Shown: positions 1-7,020 of the stretch, one piece after another
Layout: the number at the start of each line of letters is the position of its first letter
Position numbering within the stretch: the first letter of the stretch is position 1
NCBI GenBank assembly: GCA_029555925.1
Contig: JAKPQU010000255.1
Coordinates: 1 to 14,225 of the forward strand
Source: Bacillota bacterium
Lineage (GTDB): Bacteria > Eremiobacterota > SpSt-956 > JAKJGF01
DNA length: 14,225 bases
Reading direction: 5' to 3'
The notes under the pieces: generated by a model
What the model was told of the DNA's origin: nothing
The model's input: only the letters and a program-made list of their open reading frames with translations
The model's database searches: none
Program-made: the position numbers and the translations under genes

Positions 1-158
1 CTTCAGCTTTCTTCTCTTCTTCAGCTTTCTTCAGTTCTTCTTCTTCAGCTTTCTTCTCTTCTTCAGCTTTCTTCAGTTCTTCTTCTTCAGCTTTCTTCTC
101 TTCTTCAGCTTTCTTCAGTTCTTCTTCTTCAGCTTTCTTCTCTTCTTCAGCTTTCTTC
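1..158. repeat. 42-bp in-frame tandem repeat
   Basis: A unit of 42 bp starts at 1, 43, 85 and 127; the first three copies are complete and identical, and the fourth diverges after 158. The period is a multiple of three and encodes 14 residues, so copy-number change lengthens or shortens the charged helix without breaking the frame. A smaller 24-bp duplication (about 170-212) encodes the EEDMSEE pair. The array continues past the window edge, so total copy number is unknown. Confidence 0.95.
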
Positions 159-397
159 TCTTCTTCCTCTTCAGACATATCTTCTTCTTTTTCTTCAGAC
201 ATATCTTCTTCTATATTTTCGTCACTTTCATTTTTTAGAGCTTCTAAATCTTCCGCAGATATTTGATATTTAAATATTCTTCTATATTTTACTTTTTTAG
301 CTTTTAATTTTCCTGATTTTATATATTTGTTAATAGTTGCCCTACTTTTACCTAACTCTTTTGCTGCTTCATTAATTTCATAATAATCTTTTTTCAT
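1..397 (-). CDS. Excisionase-like HTH protein with Lys/Glu-rich repeat helix (partial)
   Basis: I read this gene directly from the minus strand; it runs off the left edge, so 132 codons are visible. ATG at 397-395 is preceded by GAAAGGA (411-405); the other nearby ATG (405) stops after three codons. Residues 5-55 match the excisionase/MerR-like HTH_17 pattern: YEINEAAKELGKSRATINKY, then the wing IKSGKLKAKKV and an 'ISAEDLEAL' end. From about residue 57 the protein is acidic, with two copies of EEDMSEE, then becomes a pure E/K/A/L track made of 14-residue units (AEEEELKKAEEEKK) that should form a charged single alpha-helix or coiled coil. It lies 49 nt downstream of tpiA on the same strand, so co-transcription is likely. 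By family the HTH binds DNA; the function of the helix (spacer, oligomerisation) is unknown. The C-terminus is not visible. Confidence 0.75.
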   Translation of the reverse strand, partial: MKKDYYEINEAAKELGKSRATINKYIKSGKLKAKKVKYRRIFKYQISAEDLEALKNESDENIEEDMSEEKEEDMSEEEEEKKAEEEKKAEEEELKKAEEEKKAEEEELKKAEEEKKAEEEELKKAEEEKKAE

Positions 398-411
398 ATA
401 TTCATCCTTTC

Positions 412-437
412 AACTTTGTAATTAAATATTCAAAGTT
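412..437 (-). other. Small intergenic hairpin between tpiA and the HTH gene
   Basis: AACTTTG (412-418) and CAAAGTT (431-437) form a perfect 7-bp stem with a 12-nt AT-only loop in the 49-nt gap. It is too weak and lacks a T-run, so I do not call it a terminator; it may be an mRNA processing or stability structure, or chance. Confidence 0.35.
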
Positions 438-446
438 ACTTTATTG

Positions 447-1217
447 TCAGGCCAAGTAAGATTTACATGAATTTACGATTTTTACAAAGGATTCAGCTTT
501 CAGACTAGCTCCTCCAACCAGTCCTCCGTCAATATTTTTCTGCATAATAAGTTCTGACATGTTATCAGGTTTTACACTTCCGCCATACTGTATTCTAATC
601 TTATCGGCTATATCAGTATTATATATATCAGCAATAAGTTTTCTTACATAAATATGAACTTCTTCAGCCTGTTCAGGGGTTGCCGTATCACCTGTTCCAA
701 TAGCCCATACAGGTTCATATGCTATAGTTATTTTTAATATGTCATTTTCAGAGATTTCTTTCAGGCTTCCTATCATCTGTTTCCTTATTATTTCTTCTGT
801 ATGTCCTGCTTTTCTTTCTTCCTTCGTTTCTCCTATGCACACAACTGGAAGTAATCCTATGGAAAGAGCTTTTTTAAGTTTTTTGTTTATAATTTCGTCA
901 CTTTCCTGTGGTTCCCCTCTTCTTCTCTCGGAATGTCCCAGTAAAACATAGGTACAACCTGCATCTAATAACATTTTCCCTGATATATCACCTGTAAAAG
1001 CACCTTCGTCTTCCCAGTGCATATTTTGAGCAGCTAATTTTATTGTGGAATTTTTTATTATTTCTCCGACTTTTTCTAACATAGTAAAAGGAGGACAAAT
1101 AAATACATCACATTCAGTAAGATTTTGCAAACTATTTACTAAATCCTTAGCTATATTAACTCCTTCAGAGATAGTTTTATACATTTTCCAATTTCCGCCA
1201 ATAATAGGTTTACGCAC
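447..1217 (-). CDS. tpiA: Triosephosphate isomerase
   Basis: Cytosolic glycolytic/gluconeogenic enzyme interconverting dihydroxyacetone phosphate and glyceraldehyde 3-phosphate; a 256-residue TIM barrel, normal length. Substrate residues are N9 and K11 (GGNWKM), the electrophile H95 with E97 (LLGHSERR), the catalytic base E168 (AYEPVWAIGTG, including the phosphate-gripping loop 6), and YGGSV near the C-terminus. The start codon is GTG (1217-1215), supported by a near-perfect AAAGGAGGAGA Shine-Dalgarno just upstream (1222-1232). After the catalytic H95 segment the usual short SERR-to-[ES]DE linker is replaced by RGEPQESDE, about one residue longer than in the E. coli enzyme. No other glycolytic gene is adjacent, which is unusual since tpiA often sits with gapA/pgk. 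The HTH repeat gene follows it. Confidence 0.97.
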   Translation of the reverse strand: MRKPIIGGNWKMYKTISEGVNIAKDLVNSLQNLTECDVFICPPFTMLEKVGEIIKNSTIKLAAQNMHWEDEGAFTGDISGKMLLDAGCTYVLLGHSERRRGEPQESDEIINKKLKKALSIGLLPVVCIGETKEERKAGHTEEIIRKQMIGSLKEISENDILKITIAYEPVWAIGTGDTATPEQAEEVHIYVRKLIADIYNTDIADKIRIQYGGSVKPDNMSELIMQKNIDGGLVGGASLKAESFVKIVNSCKSYLA

Positions 1218-1315
1218 AGTATCTCCTCCTTTAAATGTTTAAATAAACAGTTCATTGATTTTTAAAAATTCCTCTATAAATTCTCTAAAAAAAAATCTTT
1301 CCCTTCTTAAATTTT

Positions 1316-1343
1316 TTGCAAATTCCTAATATTTTATTATAAT
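1316..1343 (+). promoter_or_regulatory. Sigma70-like promoter upstream of the TPR gene
   Basis: TTGCAA (1316-1321), a 16-bp spacer and TATAAT (1338-1343). It reads toward the TPR gene, about 250 nt upstream of its ATG, so the transcript would carry a long leader containing the REP-like element at 1379-1519. No equally clear promoter was found for the divergent tpiA. Confidence 0.5.
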
Positions 1344-1378
1344 TTAAGCACTTGAAGACTGTGAACAAAAAGTGTAAA

Positions 1379-1519
1379 ATATAGTGTATTTCATAACTTA
1401 TTAGAGTTTATTTACTGAGGTGAGCATAAATAATATATAACTGCTTTCGTGATGCGTAACGCGTAACGCGTGACGGGAGCAAAACCTCTATTACATGCTT
1501 ATACTCAGGTCAATAATTA
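1379..1519. repeat. REP-like composite (GTAACGCGTGACG family), copy 1
   Basis: This intergenic block has three parts. A lead segment at 1379-1410 recurs at 7437-7468 with one mismatch. A core at 1456-1477 consists of degenerate tandem GTAACGC/GTGACGG words. The flanks, AGCATAAATAAT near 1423 and TATTACATGCTTA (1489-1501), form imperfect terminal inverted repeats. The block ends with AGGTCAATAATT, matched by AGGTCATTATTT at 7546-7557. The inner part 1422-1517 also matches 8701-8775 in inverse orientation. It is non-coding. Confidence 0.8.
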
Positions 1520-1598
1520 GAGTGAAAAGTGAAAAGACACTATTCACTTTTTAGTCCTTTCACGTGCGTTACGATAAAAAAAGAAAGGTTAACTTTTT

Positions 1599-3713
1599 AT
1601 GTTTTTAGATGTATTTAAAAACCTGTTTTCTCAAAAGTCAAAACAAATAGAAGAATATGACCCTCTTAAATATGATGTGGAAAAAGAACTCGAAAAGTAC
1701 CAGAATATGCTTGAACGTGGTGAATTGAACGATATCTCCAATTATCGTCTTGGAAAGATTTACCAGTATAAAGGGGAATTAAAACTGGCAATTCAGAGTT
1801 ATCATAAAGTTCTTCATACTAACCCTTCAGACGGGAGAACTCATTACAATCTTGCCATGATATATTTTGAAGAAAATAAGTTTGTTGAAGCTCTGGAACA
1901 ATTTAAGAAAGCCGTAAAATATGATGCCCGTAATCCAAATGTTCATAACGGTCTAGGCAATACATATTTGAAACTGGGCCATTTCGATAAAGCGTTAATT
2001 TCTTACAGAAATTCATTGAAACTGGATAAAGATAATATATATGCTCAACTGGGAACAGGTCATGTTCATTTTGAAAAAAAGGAATATGATAAGGCTCTTG
2101 ATATATATACAAAGGTTATAAAAAGAAAAGCTCTGCCTGAGGCTTATATTAATCTGGGGAATATTTATGCTTCTCAGGGAAAAATTTCTTCTGCCATAGA
2201 AGAATACAATAAAGCTTTGAGTATTTCCCCTGATGACAAAAAGGCCTATTATAATCTTGGTCTTGCTTATTCAGAACTGCATGATTTTTATAAGGCAATT
2301 GAATTTTATAAAAAAGCTCTGTCTATAGACCCGAATTTTGCTATGGCAAGTTTAAGTCTTGGTATAGCATATTTTAATCAGGAAAATTATGAAGATGCAG
2401 AAATTCAACTGGAAAAAACTATACGGCTGGATAATAAAAATGCCTGGGCCTATTATAACCTTGCCTGGACATATTATAAACAGGGAAAATTTGAAAAATC
2501 TATAATGATGTTTCGACATGGAATGAAGCTTGTGCCAAAGGATACATGGACTCATTATAATCTTGGCTGGGTCTGTGCGGTACAGGGTAAAATAGATGAA
2601 CTGGAAAAAAAGTATAAAAAAGATATAGAAGCCAGACCTGATAATGCAAGAGCTTATAACAGTCTCGGCAATATATATGCCAATCAGAAAAGATTTGAAG
2701 AGGCTATAGAAGCTTTTGAAAATGCCATAAAAATCGACCCCGGTTATTACTGGGCTTATAATAATATGGCATGGACCTATTCGAGAGAACACAGGTTTAC
2801 AGAAGCTATAGTTTATTATGAAAAAGCTCTTGGTTTGAAACCTGATTTTGCTATAGCACATAATAATCTCGGTGTTGCTTATGCGGGACAGGGCAGGTTC
2901 GAAGATGCTATAGAAGCTTTTGAAAGAGCAAATACTCTTGATCCGCAGTATACAGTATCCCTTTATAATCTGGGCCATATGTATATGAAAACAGATAAAA
3001 TCGAAAATGCATGGGAGATTTTTCATATAGCAGTACATATGGACATTACCTTTGTAGAAGCCCATATTATGCTGGTATACTGTACTTTCAGATTAAACAG
3101 GCTTGATGAGATTATAATTTATTATAAAGGTAAATTGAAAGAGTATAAAAAAGAAAATGCGATACATCTTGCCCTCGGAATATGCTATTATTATAAAAAT
3201 GATCTGGAAAATGCTCTTTTACATCTAAAAGAATCTATTACATTGAGACCTATTGTTTTTCCGTCTTTAAGGTTTTATCTTGCACAGGTTTATTATTGTA
3301 TCGGAGATATGGATAAATGTTTGCGAGAACTGGATAGAGCTATGAAAAAAGACCCTGAAAGAGCAGAAATTTACTATAACAGGGGGTATTATCTCAGACA
3401 AAAACAGGAATTTGAAGAGGCTAAAAAATCTTTCCAGAAGGCCAGCACCCTTTCCCCGTATTCTCTGGCATCTTTCTGTTCTCTCGCATATATTGCCTGT
3501 GATGAAGGCAGACTTGAAGAAGGGGAAAATTATGCAAAAGCAGCCCTCCAGGAATATAAAGGCCTTGATGATGCTTATTATTTGCTCGGTTTGATAGAAG
3601 AAAAAAAAGGTAATAAAGAGAAAGCTCTATCTTTATATAAGGAAGCTCTTTGTATAGATCCCGCCAATATAGATGCGAGAAGAGCGATTGATAACATCAC
3701 AGGAAAAGTGTAA
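1599..3713 (+). CDS. Tetratricopeptide repeat protein, 19 TPR units
   Basis: A 704-residue protein that is almost entirely TPR. I count 19 consecutive 33-35-residue units from about residue 40 to 690, with the canonical pattern of small/aromatic positions (e.g. AYYNLGLAYSELHDFYKAIE) and Pro at unit ends (SIDP, KIDP, TLDP, TLSP). Such an array forms a right-handed superhelix that binds peptides or partner proteins; no catalytic domain is fused. The N-terminus (MFLDVFKNLFSQKSK) is an amphipathic stretch without a signal peptide, so a cytoplasmic scaffold is most likely. ATG at 1599 has AGAAAGG about 10 nt upstream. The units are degenerate rather than identical, so the array is old. Partner and pathway cannot be told from sequence; the following small genes have their own promoters and are probably not in one operon with it. 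Confidence 0.93.
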   Translation: MFLDVFKNLFSQKSKQIEEYDPLKYDVEKELEKYQNMLERGELNDISNYRLGKIYQYKGELKLAIQSYHKVLHTNPSDGRTHYNLAMIYFEENKFVEALEQFKKAVKYDARNPNVHNGLGNTYLKLGHFDKALISYRNSLKLDKDNIYAQLGTGHVHFEKKEYDKALDIYTKVIKRKALPEAYINLGNIYASQGKISSAIEEYNKALSISPDDKKAYYNLGLAYSELHDFYKAIEFYKKALSIDPNFAMASLSLGIAYFNQENYEDAEIQLEKTIRLDNKNAWAYYNLAWTYYKQGKFEKSIMMFRHGMKLVPKDTWTHYNLGWVCAVQGKIDELEKKYKKDIEARPDNARAYNSLGNIYANQKRFEEAIEAFENAIKIDPGYYWAYNNMAWTYSREHRFTEAIVYYEKALGLKPDFAIAHNNLGVAYAGQGRFEDAIEAFERANTLDPQYTVSLYNLGHMYMKTDKIENAWEIFHIAVHMDITFVEAHIMLVYCTFRLNRLDEIIIYYKGKLKEYKKENAIHLALGICYYYKNDLENALLHLKESITLRPIVFPSLRFYLAQVYYCIGDMDKCLRELDRAMKKDPERAEIYYNRGYYLRQKQEFEEAKKSFQKASTLSPYSLASFCSLAYIACDEGRLEEGENYAKAALQEYKGLDDAYYLLGLIEEKKGNKEKALSLYKEALCIDPANIDARRAIDNITGKV

Positions 3714-3808
3714 TATGTAATGCAATAAAAACTGGCTGCTGACTGCTTATAGATGAATGGTTACAATAAAATTTTCTAAAAGTTAACATGTTTTTTAAAA
3801 ATATCTCC

Positions 3809-3836
3809 TTTACATATTTTTTTTTGAGGCTATAAT
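3809..3836 (+). promoter_or_regulatory. Sigma70-like promoter for the 151-aa protein gene
   Basis: TTTACA (3809-3814), a 16-bp spacer and TATAAT (3831-3836), about 80 nt before the ATG at 3917. The leader (3843-3905) shows no convincing riboswitch or attenuator fold. Confidence 0.55.
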
Positions 3837-3916
3837 ATATATAGTCAATCCTCGTACAAGGTGTTGTAAGTTTTATATGAAGTGTTTCTATTTATATTCC
3901 CCGGGAGGTAAAAGAA

Positions 3917-4372
3917 ATGGTTGACTCAATAAATAAATCTGGAAATATAATCAATCACCCTCAGATTTCTGAAGTAAGAGAGAAAATAGTAAGTGAACCA
4001 AAAGATTCTTTGAATATAGAAAACCCGTCTACATGTGATGAAAAAAAGTTTATGGAACTTTCACCTGAAAAAATAGAAGAAGTGAAAAAGCATATGGAAA
4101 AGGAAGGGTTTGTATTTGATGAAGATGGCTTTGCGCCGTCTATAATTTATTCTGCCGGTATAGAGCATAAATTGTGTGATGCAGAAAAAGCTGTTCTTAT
4201 GATGGGCGGAAAATTTACAGGTTCTCTCTGGCTGCTTAATGCTTTTAAGGCAGATATTACCCCTTCCGTATATGCCTATCTGAAAGATAATATGACAGGT
4301 TATGCACCATGTCCTGACAGAGAGTTTAAATCATTGATAAAACCTTTGCCTTTCTGTATGCCTGATGAATAA
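3917..4372 (+). CDS. Small protein of unknown function (151 aa)
   Basis: I do not recognise the family. ATG at 3917 follows GGGAGGT (3903-3909) at good spacing, and a promoter lies at 3809-3836, so the gene is credible. The first ~45 residues are polar and probably disordered (many Ser, Asn, Lys, Glu). From about residue 48 (LSPEKIEEVKKHMEKEGF) there is an amphipathic helix, followed by a compact region with MMGGKFTGSLWLLNAFKAD and a Tyr/Cys-containing tail (YAPCPDRE, LPFCMPDE). Cysteines are scattered (CDEKK, LCDAEK, PCPD, FCMP) without CxxC spacing, so no zinc ribbon is claimed. There is no signal peptide or membrane segment. It stands alone, co-directional with its neighbours. Confidence 0.8.
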   Translation: MVDSINKSGNIINHPQISEVREKIVSEPKDSLNIENPSTCDEKKFMELSPEKIEEVKKHMEKEGFVFDEDGFAPSIIYSAGIEHKLCDAEKAVLMMGGKFTGSLWLLNAFKADITPSVYAYLKDNMTGYAPCPDREFKSLIKPLPFCMPDE

Positions 4373-4466
4373 TTTTATCTGGAACCCAAAACCTGAGAAG
4401 TTTAATTAATTTTTATTTATGTAACATCACCTGTCATAACGCAATCAAAAAATCTTATTTATCACC

Positions 4467-4495
4467 TTGACTTTCTATTCCCAACTTCTTATACT
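4467..4495 (+). promoter_or_regulatory. Strong sigma70-like promoter for the 108-aa protein gene
   Basis: TTGACT (4467-4472), exactly 17 bp, then TATACT (4490-4495), about 40 nt before the ATG at 4538. It is the best promoter match in the window. It may also serve the downstream carbamoyltransferase gene by read-through of the hairpin at 4876-4916, since no other promoter lies in front of that gene. Confidence 0.65.
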
Positions 4496-4537
4496 TAGAA
4501 ATAATCTAATTTTTGTATTTATAGAAAGGAAGTAATT

Positions 4538-4864
4538 ATGGAAAAATTAACTGAGTATCCTTACACATTCAAAGTTGCCGGTGAAACTGTAGAAGTTCAT
4601 AAGAGTATGGTAAGAAAGATTACCACTGAAGGAATAGAGCAGAAGGTATCTTTAGACGGTTCTGTAATAGGTGTTTCTTATTCGGAAGAAAATAACGATT
4701 ATGTTATAGCCATTCAGTACCCTGTAGGAATTTATATGATTACTAAAAAATATGGCTGGTTAGGGCCTTTCGATAGTGCAGAAGAAATTTCTTATGACGT
4801 AGAATCAGGGCTTCCTGTACTTAAAGGAAAAAGAGAAGGTAAACTTGGACTTTATCAGTTATAA
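4538..4864 (+). CDS. Small protein of unknown function (108 aa)
   Basis: Family not recognised. ATG at 4538 has AAAGGAAG at 4525-4532 and a near-consensus promoter just upstream, so expression is likely. The sequence looks like a compact beta-rich cytosolic domain: alternating hydrophobic/polar stretches (KVSLDGSVIGVSYSEENNDY, VIAIQYPVGIYMITKKYG), a WLGPF turn, and an end LKGKREGKLGLYQL. There is no cysteine, signal peptide or membrane segment. The gene ends in a 13-bp perfect hairpin. Position between a strong promoter and ornithine carbamoyltransferase would allow a role connected with that pathway, but nothing in the protein itself supports this. Confidence 0.8.
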   Translation: MEKLTEYPYTFKVAGETVEVHKSMVRKITTEGIEQKVSLDGSVIGVSYSEENNDYVIAIQYPVGIYMITKKYGWLGPFDSAEEISYDVESGLPVLKGKREGKLGLYQL

Positions 4865-4875
4865 GTCATATAATA

Positions 4876-4916
4876 GAAAACAGGCAAAAGGCAATATACG
4901 CGCTTTGCCTGTTTTC
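4876..4916 (+). terminator. Hairpin terminator or attenuator between the 108-aa gene and OTC
   Basis: GAAAACAGGCAAA (4876-4888) pairs perfectly with TTTGCCTGTTTTC (4904-4916), a 13-bp stem with a 15-nt loop. The T-run needed for release is the 3' part of the stem itself (TTTTC), so termination may be partial and the hairpin could let some transcripts continue into the carbamoyltransferase gene 31 nt further on. Confidence 0.65.
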
Positions 4917-4947
4917 TGGTTGACTATCAATAAAGGAGATACATAAA

Positions 4948-5925
4948 ATGCCATTTAATCTTAAAGGTAGAAATCTCATTACTCTCAATGATTACACACC
5001 TCAGGAAATAAATTTTCTTATTGATCTTGCAGCAAAATTAAAAGCAGACAAATATGCCGGTATATACGGTAGAAACCTGGAAAATAAGAATATTGCCCTT
5101 ATCTTCGAAAAACCTTCTACCCGTACAAGATGTGCTTTTGTTGTCGCCTGTGTGGATGAAGGCGCCCATCCTGAATATCTTGGAAAAGATGATCTTCAGT
5201 TTGGAAAAAAAGAAACGGTGAAAGACAGTGCCAGAGTTCTGGGCCGTATGTTTGACGGAATTCAGTTTCGCGGTTTCAAACACAGTACTGTTGAAATTCT
5301 TGGAAAGTATTCAGGTGTTCCTGTATGGAACGGCCTTACGGATTTATTTCATCCGACTCAGGTGCTGGCAGATTTCCTTACAGTTAAGGAAAATTTTTCA
5401 ACTTTAAAAGGTCTTACCTTTGCATTCTGTGGAGACGGAAGAAATAATGTGGCAAATTCACTCCTTATTGGAGCTGCAAAATGCGGCATGGATTTCAGGA
5501 TTGTAGCACCGAAAGAACTTTATCCCGATAAAGATCTTGTTGATATGGCAAAAGAATTTGCAAAAGATAGCGGAGCAAAAATTTCTTTGCACAGTGATGT
5601 AGCCAAAGGCGTAAAAGGTGCCCATGTAATTTATACGGATGTGTGGGCATCTATGGGAGAAGAAGATAAAATACTTGAACGTATAAAACTCTTAAAGCCC
5701 TATCAGGTAACTATGGATATGATAAATAAAGCAGATAAAGATGTTATTTTTCTTCACTGCTTACCTGCATTTCATAATACAGATACGGATCTTTCGGCAA
5801 AATACCCTGATATATGTGAAGTTACGGAAGAGGTTTTTGAAAGTAAATATAATAAATCCCTTGATGAGGCTGAAAACAGAGTTCATACTATAAAAGCTGT
5901 TATGGTTGCCACACTGGGGAAATAA
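4948..5925 (+). CDS. argF: Ornithine carbamoyltransferase
   Basis: Cytosolic enzyme joining carbamoyl phosphate and ornithine to give citrulline, in arginine synthesis (or, reversed, in the arginine deiminase pathway). The length of 325 residues is normal. Carbamoyl-phosphate binding STRTR is at 57-61 and HPTQ at 135-138; the ornithine-binding D231 with SMGE (235-238) and the catalytic HCLP (270-273) are intact. The stretch [19 protein letters not shown] and [13 protein letters not shown] resembles the E. coli ArgF/ArgI and ArcB branch. ATG at 4948 has AAAGGAGA about 7 nt upstream. No arc or other arg gene is adjacent, so anabolic versus catabolic use cannot be settled; argF is given as the default name. 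It ends before a strong hairpin at 5937-5976. Confidence 0.96.
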   Translation: MPFNLKGRNLITLNDYTPQEINFLIDLAAKLKADKYAGIYGRNLENKNIALIFEKPSTRTRCAFVVACVDEGAHPEYLGKDDLQFGKKETVKDSARVLGRMFDGIQFRGFKHSTVEILGKYSGVPVWNGLTDLFHPTQVLADFLTVKENFSTLKGLTFAFCGDGRNNVANSLLIGAAKCGMDFRIVAPKELYPDKDLVDMAKEFAKDSGAKISLHSDVAKGVKGAHVIYTDVWASMGEEDKILERIKLLKPYQVTMDMINKADKDVIFLHCLPAFHNTDTDLSAKYPDICEVTEEVFESKYNKSLDEAENRVHTIKAVMVATLGK

Positions 5926-5936
5926 TTTTTTATCAT

Positions 5937-5976
5937 AACCGGTAACAGGTAATTGGTTTAATACCTGTTACCGGTT
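5937..5976 (+). terminator. Perfect 14-bp hairpin after argF, REP-like
   Basis: AACCGGTAACAGGT (5937-5950) and ACCTGTTACCGGTT (5963-5976) form a perfect stem with a 12-nt loop, 11 nt after the argF stop codon. There is no T-run after the stem, so it may act as a 3'-end stabiliser rather than a full intrinsic terminator. Its GGTAACAGGTAA word also occurs in the terminal repeats of the element at 7021-7306 (ACCGCAACAGGTAAA), which suggests it derives from the same repeat world. Confidence 0.65.
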
Positions 5977-6094
5977 ACCCGAGTTCTGACCCGCATTCGA
6001 TACAGAATCTAACCACCATATCATTCCTGCCACCGCATGGAGCACATGTTTTATTAATAAACCGATGGAAGTAAAATGGGATTATTTGAATTTT
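5975..6094 (-). pseudogene. Antisense zinc-ribbon remnant
   Basis: Read on the minus strand, an open stretch of 39 codons ends at TAA (5977-5975). Its last part is KTCAPCGGRNDMVV followed by RFCIECGSELG and the stop. This is the CxxCG-x(n)-FCxxCGxxL signature of short zinc ribbons (zf-ribbon_3-like), which in many bacteria cap repeat or membrane proteins. The only in-frame ATG (6019) falls between the two cysteine pairs and there is no upstream start or Shine-Dalgarno, so it looks like a leftover gene end rather than a working gene. Its stop codon lies in the argF hairpin, and its 5' end overlaps the start of the HEAT gene on the other strand. Confidence 0.6.
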
Positions 6095-6981
6095 TTACTG
6101 CTCTTTTTGAAATCTTTGATCCTGATGTAGGAAAAATGTTATTCAGAAATGACATAAATGGTCTTATAAAGGCTCTCAGTTACAGAAAGAGCAGAGTCAG
6201 GGAAAATGCTGCCTGGGCTCTCGGAAAAACAGGTGATGAAAGAGCTGTAGAACCTCTTATAAGAATTTTAAATGACAGTGATGTCTATGTTCAATATCAG
6301 GCAATGGAATCTCTTGTGAAAATAGGAGAAGCTTCTGTGGGCCCTCTTATAAAATCGTTAACATATGAAGATCCTTTAGTAAGAAGCAATTCTGCTGCTG
6401 TTCTCGGTAATATAGGTGCCAGACAGGCAGTAGAACCTCTCATTGAGGCTTTAAATGACAGAGATGTCTCTGTGAGAAGAGAAGTTGCGGATTCTCTCGG
6501 AAGGTTAAAAGATAAAAGTGCCGTAGAACCTCTATATAAAATCCTTGATGATGAAGATACCGGTGTCAGAAGGAGATCTGCCATATCTCTTGGAATAATG
6601 GGTGATAAAAGATCTGTCGAACCCCTTGTTGAAGCTCTCTCTGATAAAGATTGGTTCTGGAGGCATAAATCAGCAGAAATTCTGGGAGACCTTGGAGATA
6701 ACAGAGCAGTAAAACCTCTTATAAAATCTCTATGTGATCGGGATTGGACCGTTTGTTGCTCATCTGCCAAAGCCCTGGGAAAATTAAGGGATGTAAGCTC
6801 GGTGGAATCTCTTATTCGGGCACTGAAGTCCGAAGAGAGATCTCTCAGAAGGGATGCTGCAGAAGCTCTTGGTGAAATAGGCAATAAAATAGCACTTGAA
6901 GCCCTTCAGGAAGCTTTAAACGACAAAGCCTGGATTGTAAGGGATAAAGCAAAAGAGGCCATAAAAAAAATAAGCTCTTAA
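6076..6981 (+). CDS. HEAT-repeat (PBS-lyase HEAT-like) protein
   Basis: A 301-residue soluble alpha-solenoid. After an N-terminal hydrophobic-aromatic helix (MGLFEFFTALFEIF) come nine 30-31-residue HEAT units from about residue 27 to the end, each of the form 'VEPLIEALNDRDVSVR' then 'AADSLGRLGD'. This is the bilin-lyase/EZ HEAT subtype found in many bacteria as a protein-binding scaffold; no phycobiliprotein context exists here, so lyase activity is not implied. Two units have aromatic substitutions (DKDWFWRHKS, DRDWTVCCSS) that might mark a binding face. The Shine-Dalgarno is weak (GGAAG, 6067-6071). A long minus-strand reading frame opposite is a composition artefact of the repeats. The function is unknown beyond scaffold/regulator. 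Confidence 0.92.
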   Translation: MGLFEFFTALFEIFDPDVGKMLFRNDINGLIKALSYRKSRVRENAAWALGKTGDERAVEPLIRILNDSDVYVQYQAMESLVKIGEASVGPLIKSLTYEDPLVRSNSAAVLGNIGARQAVEPLIEALNDRDVSVRREVADSLGRLKDKSAVEPLYKILDDEDTGVRRRSAISLGIMGDKRSVEPLVEALSDKDWFWRHKSAEILGDLGDNRAVKPLIKSLCDRDWTVCCSSAKALGKLRDVSSVESLIRALKSEERSLRRDAAEALGEIGNKIALEALQEALNDKAWIVRDKAKEAIKKISS

Positions 6982-7010
6982 AATAATTTTAAGAAAAAGC
7001 TATTTTAAGA
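6976..7010 (+). terminator. Possible AT-rich hairpin at the HEAT gene end
   Basis: TCTTAAAATA (6976-6985) and TATTTTAAGA (7001-7010) pair over 10 bp. The stem begins inside the last codons and includes the TAA stop. It is all A/T except the ends and has no T-run, so its strength is doubtful. Confidence 0.35.
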
Positions 7011-7020
7011 ACTATCTTAG

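Noticed and set aside
1..158. CRISPR array
   Set aside because: The repeats are contiguous without spacers, in frame, and encode a Lys/Glu helix.
1523..1565. Hairpin AAAAGTGAA/TTCACTTTT as a terminator before the TPR gene
   Set aside because: It lies downstream of the promoter for that gene and resembles common GTGAAAAGTGAA low-complexity repeats (similar words near 11358-11385); no T-run follows.
2352..3065. 237-aa open frame on the minus strand inside the TPR gene
   Set aside because: No Shine-Dalgarno, Ile/Phe/Tyr-rich low-quality protein; it mirrors the TPR codon pattern of the strong plus-strand gene.
3843..3916. Riboswitch or attenuator in the leader of the 151-aa gene
   Set aside because: No stable stem or recognisable aptamer core could be found.
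6297..6884. 195-aa open frame opposite the HEAT gene
   Set aside because: Ser/Arg/Leu-rich repetitive translation is the complement of the HEAT repeats; no start signal or family.
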